Positions 1-6,855 of a stretch of 10,115 bases of DNA are shown piece by piece (the stretch's first letter is position 1; every line of letters starts with the position of its first letter). The stretch comes from Chloroflexota bacterium. Its GTDB lineage: Bacteria; Chloroflexota; Anaerolineae; Anaerolineales; UBA4823. The notes under the pieces were generated by a model. That model was not told where the DNA came from, searched no databases, and was given only the letters and a program-made list of their open reading frames with translations. The translations under genes and the position numbers were made by a program. The stretch covers positions 1-10,115 of the forward strand of contig JAUWLJ010000045.1 of the NCBI GenBank assembly GCA_030613705.1. Reading direction: 5' to 3'.

Positions 1-375
1 AAGGTTGGCGAAGTGAGCCTAAAACGCTCCAGAAGTATAGATAAGAAAAGAAGGTTTTCCCCGCATAAAGGTAATGGCAAAAATCACCGCAAACAAGAAA
101 ATCGCCGTAGAAATGGCAAACCAGATTTTTCGCATGAAGAAGGGATGGTGCGTCTGAGCCTGGCGCACGGCCGCACGCACGGCGTCAGTCCCGGCGAAGT
201 TGTCGGGACGATTGCCTCACGGGCCGATATTCCTGGTTATGTGATTGGTAAAATCTTGATCCGCGACCAGCATACCCTGGTAGACGTGCCGGAAGAATAT
301 GTTTCCCGTGTCTTGGGCCAAACAGGGTCGTATAATTTCCGCGAATACCAGAATGTGACTATCGAACGGGCTTAG
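1..375 (+). CDS. DEAD-box RNA helicase, C-terminal part (DbpA-type RNA-binding domain), 5' truncated by window edge
   Basis: The frame is open from base 1, so this is the last 124 codons of a gene that starts before the window; the first possible start inside (GTG at 13) is not a real start. The first 45 or so residues are a Lys/Arg/Asn-rich basic linker, typical of the segment after the helicase core. The rest, from about MVRLSLAHGRTHGVSPGEVV, matches the DbpA/CsdA RNA-binding domain: the GVSPGEVVGTIA stretch, the ADIPGYVIGKI turn and the LVDVPEEYVSRVL strand-helix are characteristic. Such domains anchor DEAD-box helicases of the DeaD/CshA/DbpA type to structured RNA, for example in ribosome assembly or cold adaptation. 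The helicase core motifs lie outside the window, so the exact subfamily cannot be named. The stop is TAG at 373-375, and a strong hairpin follows 20 bases later. Confidence 0.85.
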   Translation, partial: KVGEVSLKRSRSIDKKRRFSPHKGNGKNHRKQENRRRNGKPDFSHEEGMVRLSLAHGRTHGVSPGEVVGTIASRADIPGYVIGKILIRDQHTLVDVPEEYVSRVLGQTGSYNFREYQNVTIERA

Positions 376-395
376 ATTTAGTCAAATATAAAGAA

Positions 396-430
396 CTGAG
401 GCTTGCTCTTGCTGGAAGAGCAAACCTCAG
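396..430. terminator. Strong hairpin between convergent genes, probable bidirectional terminator
   Basis: CTGAGGCTTGCTCTT (396-410) pairs with AAGAGCAAACCTCAG (416-430) across a 5-base loop. This is a 15-bp stem with a single C/A mismatch. The outer AAGAA (391-395) could pair again with TTCTT (437-441) across a bulge. It lies just after the helicase stop and downstream of the minus-strand oxidoreductase remnant. On the plus strand the stem is followed by TGAAGGTTCTT, a poor U-tract. On the minus strand it is followed by TTCTTTATATTTG, which is more U-rich, so it may end transcription better from the right. Confidence 0.7.
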
Positions 431-516
431 TGAAGGTTCTTGCCAGGGTATCTTCATCTTCTGAAATGAGTGTCTATCTCTGCCGCAAACTAATTGTTGA
501 ATTCAACTTTTGAAGT

Positions 517-1113
517 TCAAATGGCAGCCACCCAGCCCAAATCTAATTCCTCCAGTTTGTCACGGGTGGGTATGCCAGTTTCGACATCCCAACCGCATAA
601 CTCAAAGTATTTATCCAGCGCGGCCACAACTTCGTCACGGTCGAGCTTCCAACCATCACTCACACCACCCTTCAAAGGTTTGTAGAGTTTCTCTGGCAGC
701 ACATCAGCCCGGCGGTCAATTCCTTCGCGAGCATTGAACGCCCGCATCATATTGAGCCGCCGTTCGCCCACTTTCTGCAGCTCATCAAAATCTACATCTT
801 CCCAACCTGTGACGGTCCGCACCAACTCGACCATATCTTCAGGGCCATAAAGCTGCCAGGCAGGACCATATACAAACTGGCACAGGTTCAGGCTTTCCAT
901 CGCACTATACATGTGTTGGGATACCATAGCGAAACGGATTTTCTCGTCACTCAACGATTGGGGTTCCTGTGCTTTACTGAAGCCTAAAACTGCCATGCGC
1001 TCAGTGTAAAACTCAAAATCGCCTTCGATGGCAGGATCATGCTCGTGAGACTGGTGGTCTGCGCCGAAGGGGTTCGTGGTATTTTTCTCTCCAGATGTTT
1101 TTTCTGGATTATA
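517..1113 (-). pseudogene. Aldehyde:ferredoxin oxidoreductase, C-terminal fragment (5' truncated remnant)
   Basis: The best in-frame ATG is at 996 and gives 159 residues, but the same frame stays open to the stop at 1114-1116. The upstream codons read NPFGADHQSHEHDPAIEG and then DFEFYTER, which is also oxidoreductase-like, so recognisable homology begins near 1080 and no true start exists. Downstream, the ESLNLCQF stretch (Cys at residue 39 from the ATG) corresponds to the C-terminal cysteine ligand of the [4Fe-4S] cluster. The LNMMRAFNAREGIDRRADV and GWDVETGIPTRDKLEELDLG segments are typical of the family's C-terminal domain. Full proteins are about 600 residues, so only the last third or so is present; the N-terminal pterin-binding domain and three cluster cysteines are missing. 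It cannot make an active tungsten/molybdenum enzyme. No promoter is visible for it. A short real protein is possible but unlikely. Confidence 0.75.
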
Positions 1114-1174
1114 TTAAACTTTTGCTGATTGCGCGAGTCTTAGACTTGTTTTTCAACAATCTCAGTTAATTAAT

Positions 1175-1203
1175 TTGACATTCAAACAATAATATTGTAT
1201 TAT
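1175..1203 (+). promoter_or_regulatory. Near-consensus sigma-70 promoter of the DeoR-family regulator gene
   Basis: TTGACA (1175-1180) and TATTAT (1198-1203) are separated by exactly 17 bp in an AT-rich stretch 36 bp upstream of the regulator ATG. The -35 box is perfect and the -10 box matches 5 of 6 positions. Transcription would start near 1210, inside the GAACAT repeats, as expected for a self-repressed gene. Confidence 0.7.
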
Positions 1204-1205
1204 AT

Positions 1206-1244
1206 GAACATAAACGAACATCATTTAAGAAAATAGTCATGTTC
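1206..1244 (+). promoter_or_regulatory. Candidate operator: GAACAT direct repeats plus inverted ATGTTC over the start codon
   Basis: GAACAT occurs at 1206-1211 and 1216-1221, exactly one helical turn apart. Its inverse ATGTTC lies at 1239-1244 and includes the start codon of the regulator. Read on the other strand the core is ATGTTCGTTTATGTTC, similar in style to the TTCGTTT-type repeats bound by several DeoR-family repressors. The position, just downstream of the -10 box, suits autorepression. That the adjacent DeoR protein binds here is inference. Confidence 0.45.
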
Positions 1245-2000
1245 ATTAGCAAACGCCATCAGATAATCCTGGACCGCCTGGATAAGAACGGTTCAATCCA
1301 AGTTGGTGAACTCGTTGATATGTTCGATGTCTCAGAGATGACCATCCGTCGAGACCTGGACATGCTTGAGCGCAAAGGTTTGCTACGCCGGGTACACGGC
1401 GGAGCGGTGTGTAACCGGGGGAGAAGCTACGAACCACCATTTCTTTCTCGTGCTGCTTCTCGCCAGGAACATAAGCAGCGTATAGGCGAAGCAGCCGCCA
1501 AGCTGATCCACAACGGCGACTCGGTCATGTTTGATGTGGGGACAACAACCCTAGAAGTCGCCCGTGCCATCACCAAAAATCAGAATTTAACCGTGCTCAC
1601 CTCTAGCTTTCAGATTGCCGCCTTGCTGGCAGAGCAACCTGAAATACGCTTGATCCTGACAGGCGGTATCCTGCGCCCGGATGAGCTTTCCATGGTGGGG
1701 CATCTAGCGGAGCGGTCGGTGCGAGATTTCTACGTCGACAAGCTCTTTTTAGGAGCAGCGGGGATCGACCTGGATGCCGGGATTACAGAGTTCAACCTGG
1801 AAGATACGCTGGTTAAACAAGCGATGCTAGACCAAGCAAAAGAGATCATCCTGGTCGTCGATGCGCATAAATTTGGCAAGGTTGCTTTTACGGCCATTGC
1901 TCCTATTACCGATGTGCACCATATCGTCACAGATAATGAGCTACCCGCAGAGATAGCTCAGCAGATAGAGCAGATAAATATTGAGCTCACTCTAGCTTGA
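1239..2000 (+). CDS. DeoR-family transcriptional repressor of carbohydrate metabolism
   Basis: This 253-residue protein has the usual DeoR-family length and both domains. Residues 5-57 are a winged helix-turn-helix with recognition helix VSEMTIRRDLDMLE and the family hallmark RRVHGGAV at its end. Residues 78-235 are the DeoRC sensor domain, with FDVGTTTLEVA (98-108), LTSS (120-123), LTGG (140-143), FLGAAGID (170-177) and VVDAHKFGK (206-214), the elements that form the sugar-phosphate pocket. Family members typically repress a nearby sugar or polyol operon and are released by a phosphorylated intermediate. The ligand here is unknown, but the FGGY kinase of the downstream cassette could make it. 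The start codon has only a weak A-rich ribosome site (AAGAAAA), yet the domain begins right after it and no in-frame upstream start is better. The gene has its own promoter and is followed by a 184-bp gap before the cassette. Confidence 0.92.
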   Translation: MFISKRHQIILDRLDKNGSIQVGELVDMFDVSEMTIRRDLDMLERKGLLRRVHGGAVCNRGRSYEPPFLSRAASRQEHKQRIGEAAAKLIHNGDSVMFDVGTTTLEVARAITKNQNLTVLTSSFQIAALLAEQPEIRLILTGGILRPDELSMVGHLAERSVRDFYVDKLFLGAAGIDLDAGITEFNLEDTLVKQAMLDQAKEIILVVDAHKFGKVAFTAIAPITDVHHIVTDNELPAEIAQQIEQINIELTLA

Positions 2001-2018
2001 TGGCCATAAAACCAATTT

Positions 2019-2037
2019 AACATCATGAATTGATGAT
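2019..2037 (+). promoter_or_regulatory. Candidate operator dyad upstream of the catabolic cassette
   Basis: CATCA (2021-2025) and TGATG (2031-2035) form a short dyad around a 5-base centre, extendable as ATCAT/ATGAT. The octamer AACATCAT at 2019-2026 also occurs in the regulator promoter region at 1217-1224, overlapping the second GAACAT element. A shared word in both control regions fits one regulator acting on both. In the rest of 2001-2184 I see A-rich sequence, a TTGAAA (2078-2083) without a convincing -10 partner, an AAAGGAG (2108-2114) with no suitable start, and the GGAGGT (2175-2180) serving the next gene. Low-confidence site. Confidence 0.25.
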
Positions 2038-2184
2038 ATCGATGTAACTGGAAGCTAAATCAAAAAAAAGGAAACTATTGAAAAAATTAGGTTTATCAAA
2101 TACTGATAAAGGAGATGTTCTTTATCCCGACGCACTCTCTTCATTACGCGATACACGAAGTTCAAGTTATATACGGAGGTCGAG

Positions 2185-3003
2185 ATGACAGACAAAGTCA
2201 AAGCATGGTTTGGAGTACCCAAAGCAGTTATCGCAATGGCCCATTTCCCCGCTTTGCCCGGCACACCGCGCTATGATCCCAATCAAGGAATTGAAGGGAT
2301 GGTGGAGCTCATGCGCGCTGACATGAATGCTTTGCTTGCGGGTGGCGTGGATGCTATCATGTTTTGCAACGAAGACGATCGCCCTTACTCTTTCCAGGCA
2401 GATTTCGAAGCTGTGGCAGTCATGACCCGGGTGATCGCGGAGCTGCACCCAACCGATCGTCCCTTTGGGGTGGATTTCCTTTGGAATGCCAAAGCACCAC
2501 TGGCGATCGCCAAATCCACCGGGGCATCATTTATCCGCGAGGTTGTGACCGGAGTTTATGAGAGCGACATGGGGCTTTGGTCACCTGACACGGCGGCCAT
2601 CTTCCGCTACCGTCAGCAGATCGACGCTGAAGATGTACGCATCTTCGCTAACATCACTCCAGAGTTCGCCTCCCCACTGGGTAATCGCAGTGTCGCCCAG
2701 CGCGCCCGCAGCACGGTGGTCTCCTCACTTGTTGACGCTATCTTGATAGCTGGACCGATGGCCGGCGCAGAGCCAGACCTTTCCACTGTCCAAGAGGTCA
2801 GGCGGGCTGTTGACGATGATTTCCCAGTTCTACTGAATACCGGCGCTCGGCTGGAAAATATCCGTCATTTTCTCAACGTAACGGATGGGGTAATCGTCGG
2901 TTCCAGCCTGAAAGTCGACGGATACACCTGGAATCCAGTGGATCCTGCACGGGTTAAAGTGTTCATGGATCTGGTCAAGCAAATCCGGAAGGAGATAGCA
3001 TGA
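2185..3003 (+). CDS. BtpA/SgcQ-family TIM-barrel protein
   Basis: The 272-residue product has the length and landmarks of the BtpA family (relatives include E. coli SgcQ and cyanobacterial BtpA). These are the N-terminal AVIAMAHFPALPGTPRYD (14-31), the AIMFCNEDDRPY loop (57-68), PFGVDFLWNAKAP (93-105), IREVVTGVYESDMG (117-130), and the C-terminal VLLNTGARLENI (215-226) with DGVIVGSSLKVDG (234-246), which resembles a phosphate-binding end of a TIM barrel. The biochemical role of the family is not settled. BtpA was linked to photosystem I assembly in cyanobacteria, while SgcQ-type members sit in sugar-uptake operons as here, so an enzyme step on a sugar-derived intermediate is likely (inference). 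The start is supported by GGAGGT at 2175-2180, four bases before the ATG. Its stop overlaps the next start in ATGA (3000-3003), so the two are translationally coupled and probably work together. It is the first gene of the cassette. Confidence 0.88.
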   Translation: MTDKVKAWFGVPKAVIAMAHFPALPGTPRYDPNQGIEGMVELMRADMNALLAGGVDAIMFCNEDDRPYSFQADFEAVAVMTRVIAELHPTDRPFGVDFLWNAKAPLAIAKSTGASFIREVVTGVYESDMGLWSPDTAAIFRYRQQIDAEDVRIFANITPEFASPLGNRSVAQRARSTVVSSLVDAILIAGPMAGAEPDLSTVQEVRRAVDDDFPVLLNTGARLENIRHFLNVTDGVIVGSSLKVDGYTWNPVDPARVKVFMDLVKQIRKEIA

Positions 3004-4508
3004 GCCATGCAGTGTTCTTGGGTATAGACATTGGCACCACAGCCACCAAAGTAATCTTGATCGATACCGAGGGACACATCGTAGGCGAGTCTTCACGGCC
3101 GGCTACCTTGCATTCCCCAAAAGCCAATTGGGCTGAGGAAGATGCCAATGAATGGTGGCGCAACGTATGCCAGGCGGTTCCGGAATGCTTGGTCAAAGCT
3201 GGCGTTGGGGCCTCCCAAGTGCATGCGGTCGGAGTGAGCGGGATGGTACCCACCACCATTCTGGTAGACGAGCAAGGAAAGCCCTTGCGACGTTCAATTC
3301 AGCAGAACGACGCTCGCTCACATGTTGAGATCGATGAGTTCAAGATCAATATGGACGAAAAAGCAGTCTTCCAACGCACCGGCTCAGCTATAACACAGCA
3401 GAGCATCGGCCCGAAACTTCGTTGGATCGCCAAGAATCAACCTGAACTTTACCGTCAGGCTGTGTGGGTGATGGGCTCTTATGATTACATAAATTACAAG
3501 TTGACTGACCAACCAGTATTGGAGAGCAATTGGGCGCTGGAGAGTGGCTTGTACGATCTACACGCTAAGGATTGGATAGGGGAGTTACTCGAGCTTTCCC
3601 ACTTGCGGCGCGATCAGCTACCCCCTGTTTTTAATCCAAGCGAGGTGATTGGAATAATCAGCGCCCAAGCCGCCCGCGAGGCGGGTCTGCAGCAAGGCAC
3701 ACCTGTGGTCGCCGGAAGCGCAGACCATGTAGCTTCGGCATTTTCGGTTGGGCTGAAGGAGAACGGTGACCTACTGGTCAAACTGGGAGGAGCGGGAGAC
3801 ATTCTTTACTCCCTGGATCGCTTGGAGATCGACGAGCGCCTGTTCATCGATTACCACGTTATCCCTGGTTTATTCCTTCTCAACGGATGTATGGCTTCCA
3901 GCGGATCGATAATCAAATGGTTCCGTAACAACTTTGCACCCGAATTGGACTATCCCGCACTGGATGCAGAGGCAGCGGGTATTCCGGCTGGCTCGGGCGG
4001 GGTGGTGCTGCTACCGTATTTCATTGGAGAGAAAACGCCGATTTTCGACCCGCTTGCTCGCGGTATTCTATTTGGCTTGACCCTGCAAAACACACGCGCC
4101 AATATTTACCACGCTATCCTGGAAGGTATTTCCTACGGCTTTTACCAGCACCTAGAAGTGCTCGCTGAACGCGGTTTCAGCATCAACTTGGTACGTGTGG
4201 CGAACGGCGGCGCGCGCAGCGCTTTATGGCGACAAGTAACTGCGGATGTGATCGGCTATCCCTTGGAAGAGGTCGCTAATCACCCCGGATCTTCCCTTGG
4301 AGCAGCCTTCGTAGCCGGTATGGGCGTTAAGGGTTTCGACTCCTGGGAAGATATCGAACGCTATATTCAGGTGGCTGCTGTCACCCAACCCGATATGCAT
4401 AACCATGAGAAGTATAAACAGCTTTTCCAATTGTATAAAGAAATTTACCAGAAAAATAAGCATATTTTCAGGCAACTGGCGAAGATTGAAGGCGTGACAG
4501 CGGAGTAA
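3000..4508 (+). CDS. FGGY-family carbohydrate kinase (xylulokinase-like, substrate unknown)
   Basis: At 502 residues this is a full-length two-domain FGGY kinase. The N-terminal domain opens with the phosphate loop GIDIGTTATKVILID (8-22). GSADHVASAF (239-248) carries the probable catalytic base Asp242. KLGGAGDILY (261-270) and NGGARSALWRQVTADVIG (402-419) are the ATP-side motifs of the C-terminal domain, and HPGSSLGAAFVAG (428-440) is the usual FGGY ending. The family moves the gamma-phosphate of ATP to a sugar or polyol hydroxyl. Where xylulokinases carry the Met-His-Gly sugar signature, this protein reads SGMVPTTILVD (80-90), followed by IQQNDARS (100-107). The closest general class is xylulokinase-like, but I would not call it XylB. 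It overlaps the BtpA gene by four bases and is followed 16 bp later by a permease gene. The product probably feeds central metabolism and may be the inducer of the DeoR-family regulator (inference). Confidence 0.88.
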   Translation: MSHAVFLGIDIGTTATKVILIDTEGHIVGESSRPATLHSPKANWAEEDANEWWRNVCQAVPECLVKAGVGASQVHAVGVSGMVPTTILVDEQGKPLRRSIQQNDARSHVEIDEFKINMDEKAVFQRTGSAITQQSIGPKLRWIAKNQPELYRQAVWVMGSYDYINYKLTDQPVLESNWALESGLYDLHAKDWIGELLELSHLRRDQLPPVFNPSEVIGIISAQAAREAGLQQGTPVVAGSADHVASAFSVGLKENGDLLVKLGGAGDILYSLDRLEIDERLFIDYHVIPGLFLLNGCMASSGSIIKWFRNNFAPELDYPALDAEAAGIPAGSGGVVLLPYFIGEKTPIFDPLARGILFGLTLQNTRANIYHAILEGISYGFYQHLEVLAERGFSINLVRVANGGARSALWRQVTADVIGYPLEEVANHPGSSLGAAFVAGMGVKGFDSWEDIERYIQVAAVTQPDMHNHEKYKQLFQLYKEIYQKNKHIFRQLAKIEGVTAE

Positions 4509-4524
4509 TTGGCAGGAGAGACAG

Positions 4525-5352
4525 ATGCTCATCTCCTTACGAAAAAATATCGGTCTTTACATCACACATGCCATTTTAATCTTGGCAACCCTGTTCGTGC
4601 TATTGCCCATCCTATGGGTAGCGCGCACTTCGCTCGCAAACCGCTTAATCGCATATAAAATCCCGCCGGTCTGGATCTTCACCCCCACCCTGGAAAACTA
4701 TCGCACTATTTTCCAGCAATACCCCTTCCAAAGATATTTCCTCAACAGCCTGGTTGTCGCTTCAGTCGCTAGCCTGATTGCTTTAATCCTTGGATCGCTA
4801 GCCGCCTATTCCATCGCCCGATTCCGAACCGGTGATCCCGTCTTGCGCCTGAGCATGCTCAGCACCCAGATGCTGCCTGCCATTACACTGGTGATTCCGA
4901 TATTCCTGCTCGCCAGGCTGGCCCATTTGTGGGACTCGCCTTTCGCTTTAATCTTGGCCTATTTATCCTTTAATTTACCATATACGATATGGATCCTGAT
5001 CGGATTTTTTCAATCCATACCTGTGGAATTAGAAGAGGCCGCAATGATTGACGGCTGTTCGCGCACCCAGACCCTATGGCGTGTCGTCATCCCTGTAGTT
5101 TTACCTGGATTACTGGCTGCTGGGGTTTTCAACTTCATTCTTAACTGGAACGAATTTCTATTCGCTCTGATATTGACCGGGAGAGACACGCGCACCCTGC
5201 CGGTAGCAGTAGCAGCCCTTTGGACGCAGCAAGGTGTCCAGATTGGGGCGGTCTCGGCTTCCACCGTGCTGGTCGTGCTGCCGGTCATTTTGTTGACCTG
5301 GATTATCCAGAAATCACTGGTGCGCAATTTGACCTTCGGTTCGATTAAATGA
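4525..5352 (+). CDS. Carbohydrate ABC transporter permease, MalG-type (CUT1 family)
   Basis: This is a 275-residue inner-membrane protein with about six hydrophobic spans, roughly at 12-32, 72-95, 108-130, 140-162, 190-212 and 243-263. The cytoplasmic EAA loop that docks the ATPase is clear: EEAAMIDGCSRTQTLWRVVI (170-189) with the conserved EAA...G pattern. The N-terminal WVARTSLAN (31-39) and the basic C-terminus LVRNLTFGSIK (265-275) are typical of MalG-like subunits. It should pair with the MalF-type subunit encoded after the binding protein. AGGAG at 4513-4517 lies just before the ATG. It follows the kinase by 16 bp, so kinase and transporter are co-transcribed. Substrate cannot be read from the sequence. 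No ATPase gene is present in the window, so a shared MsmK/UgpC-like ATPase elsewhere is presumed. Confidence 0.9.
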   Translation: MLISLRKNIGLYITHAILILATLFVLLPILWVARTSLANRLIAYKIPPVWIFTPTLENYRTIFQQYPFQRYFLNSLVVASVASLIALILGSLAAYSIARFRTGDPVLRLSMLSTQMLPAITLVIPIFLLARLAHLWDSPFALILAYLSFNLPYTIWILIGFFQSIPVELEEAAMIDGCSRTQTLWRVVIPVVLPGLLAAGVFNFILNWNEFLFALILTGRDTRTLPVAVAALWTQQGVQIGAVSASTVLVVLPVILLTWIIQKSLVRNLTFGSIK

Positions 5353-5371
5353 CTCGTTGTTCCGTTTTTTC

Positions 5372-5381
5372 AGGAGGTGAT
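5372..5381 (+). promoter_or_regulatory. Perfect 10-base anti-16S (Shine-Dalgarno) match with no well-placed start
   Basis: AGGAGGTGAT is complementary to the 3' end of 16S rRNA (ATCACCTCCT) over ten bases. The following ATG (5380-5382) overlaps its end and is too close for normal initiation. The frame from there (to 5571) runs into the binding-protein gene in another frame and looks non-coding. The rest of the 121-bp gap (5353-5473) holds only a T-run (5365-5370) and the normal GGAGGA (5463-5468) of the next gene. It may be a standby ribosome site, the relic of a lost gene, or chance. Confidence 0.35.
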
Positions 5382-5473
5382 GGTATCGAAAAAATTCCAA
5401 CAACCACCGACCTGCAATGTACAGCAAATAACCAATTATCCACCTTACCATAAAGATTTTCCGGAGGAAAGTC

Positions 5474-6784
5474 ATGAAAAAACGAATACTATTCACCATA
5501 TTCGGCATTCTCATTGTGCTGAGCCTGCTATTGAGTTCATGCCAACCCACCACAACCCAACCCCCAGCTGAGGAACCCACAACGGAAGAACCTGTAGCTG
5601 AGGGAAAGCCCTTCGAGGGCGTCACTATCAATATCATGATGGAGGGCGTCCCCGATACGGAGTTTGTCCAGGAGCTGTTACCCCAATTTGAGGAACAGAC
5701 CGGCATGAAAGTCAACATCGAGGTACTCAACTACGCCATGATGCATGAAAAGCTAGTTCCGCAGCTTACCGCTCCCGAAGGGGGGGGCAGCTACGATGTG
5801 ATCGTGGTCGACAACTACTGGGTGGGCGAGTTCATCTATGCCGACTGGCTAATGGAGCTGGACGACCGTCTAGCCAATAGCGAGACGATAAGTCTGGACG
5901 ACTACTTGCCATCCATGGTCAACATGGTTGGTGTGCTGGGCGACAAAGCCTACATGGTCCCGTTCTACAACTATGCCATGGCGCTGATCTATTGCAACGT
6001 ACCGGAGGTGGAAGGCAAAGTTGGCGAAATACCCAACTCCATCCCAGAGTACGTGGAACTGATCAAAAGCCTGACCGATGCCGACGCTGGTTTTTACGGA
6101 GCTTCGATGATGGGGTTGCGCCCTGACCCAATCACCATGGAGTGGCTCAACTACCTGTATAGTTCAGGCGGTTTGATCTACGATGAAGATTGGAATGTTA
6201 TCGTTAATAACGAGAATGGTGTAGAAGCACTCACTCAGTACGTGGACGCCATGAAGAACGCTGCCTCCTCTGGTGCGCCTGCTTACGGGTTCGACGAGAC
6301 CTTCACAGAAGTGGCCCAGGGTAAAGCCTTCGGCTTCATCACCTTTAACTGGATGCTGCCGCAATTGAACGACCCAGAGATGTCGCAAGTCGTGGATATG
6401 TGTACTGTGACTAGCGTACCAGGCGGCAAAGGCTTACTAGGTGGTTGGGGTTGGGCTATCCCCAAATCTTCACACAGCCCTGATGCAGCCTGGGCTTTCA
6501 TCGAGTGGGCAGAGTCATTCGATGTTGCCAAGGCGCGCGCGCTGGCAGGTGGCGCTCCGACGCGTATAGACGTCTTCGAGGACTCGGATGTATTGGCTGC
6601 ATATCCCTACTACAAGGAAGTCGAACAGATCGTTGGTGAAGCAATTACCTTCCCGATTATGTCCCGCAGCCCTCAAGTAGTCGAGGTTCTCGGACGTGTT
6701 TTATCTGAAGCCGTCATTGGCTCGAAATCTCCTCAAGAAGCGTTAGATGAAGCCGCTGCTGAGCTTGCAGGCCTAGTAGATTAA
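5474..6784 (+). CDS. Extracellular sugar-binding lipoprotein of a CUT1 ABC transporter
   Basis: The 436-residue precursor starts with MKKR and a hydrophobic stretch (5-20) ending in the lipobox LSSC, so Cys23 should become the lipidated N-terminus of the mature protein. A Thr/Pro/Glu-rich flexible linker (24-47) tethers it to the membrane. The remainder is a type I sugar-binding fold: VTINIMMEG (51-59), LLPQFEEQTGMKVNIEVL (69-86), SYDVIVVDNYWVGEF (101-115), and a C-terminal half with GLLGGWGWAIP (319-329) followed by SPDAAWAFIEWA (334-345), which is typical of maltose/oligosaccharide-type binding proteins. It captures the substrate outside the cell and hands it to the two permeases. The strong ribosome site GGAGGA (5463-5468) six bases before the ATG suggests high translation. 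A large hairpin directly downstream may stabilise this part of the mRNA. Confidence 0.92.
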   Translation: MKKRILFTIFGILIVLSLLLSSCQPTTTQPPAEEPTTEEPVAEGKPFEGVTINIMMEGVPDTEFVQELLPQFEEQTGMKVNIEVLNYAMMHEKLVPQLTAPEGGGSYDVIVVDNYWVGEFIYADWLMELDDRLANSETISLDDYLPSMVNMVGVLGDKAYMVPFYNYAMALIYCNVPEVEGKVGEIPNSIPEYVELIKSLTDADAGFYGASMMGLRPDPITMEWLNYLYSSGGLIYDEDWNVIVNNENGVEALTQYVDAMKNAASSGAPAYGFDETFTEVAQGKAFGFITFNWMLPQLNDPEMSQVVDMCTVTSVPGGKGLLGGWGWAIPKSSHSPDAAWAFIEWAESFDVAKARALAGGAPTRIDVFEDSDVLAAYPYYKEVEQIVGEAITFPIMSRSPQVVEVLGRVLSEAVIGSKSPQEALDEAAAELAGLVD

Positions 6785-6803
6785 TCACGTCTAGAATGTT
6801 CCT

Positions 6804-6838
6804 CATCAGTGAGGCGGGCAAAACCCGCCTCACTGATG
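6804..6838 (+). terminator. Perfect 15-bp stem-loop between binding-protein and permease genes (attenuator or mRNA stabiliser)
   Basis: CATCAGTGAGGCGGG (6804-6818) pairs without mismatch to CCCGCCTCACTGATG (6824-6838) around the loop CAAAA. It starts 20 bases after the binding-protein stop. No U-run follows (CAGATAGATTATA), so full intrinsic termination is unlikely. By analogy with the hairpins between malE and malF in enterics, it may protect the upstream message from 3' exonucleases and lower permease output, giving excess binding protein (inference). Confidence 0.75.
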
Positions 6839-6855
6839 CAGATAGATTATACGAA

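Noticed and set aside
497..520. Palindrome TTGAATTCAA and nearby TTGAAGTTCAA as an operator
   Set aside because: Short AT-rich palindromes are common by chance, and the position is the 3' end of a remnant gene, not a promoter.
2115..2270. Possible leader peptide frame from ATG 2115 after AAAGGAG
   Set aside because: The ribosome site directly abuts the ATG, and the frame runs into the BtpA gene without recognisable or leader-like features.
5361..5372. T-run CCGTTTTTTC after the MalG-type permease as an intrinsic terminator
   Set aside because: No convincing stem precedes it, and the gene cluster clearly continues.
5377..5571. 64-residue frame with a strong ribosome-site-like sequence in front
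   Set aside because: The site overlaps the start codon, the frame runs about 100 bases into the binding-protein gene in another phase, and the peptide (rich in His, Pro, Asn) looks like an out-of-frame translation.
6796..6855. N-terminal extension of the MalF-type permease from ATG 6796
   Set aside because: It is encoded by the perfect hairpin, has no ribosome site and adds 20 polar residues unlike the family N-terminus; kept only as an alternative start.
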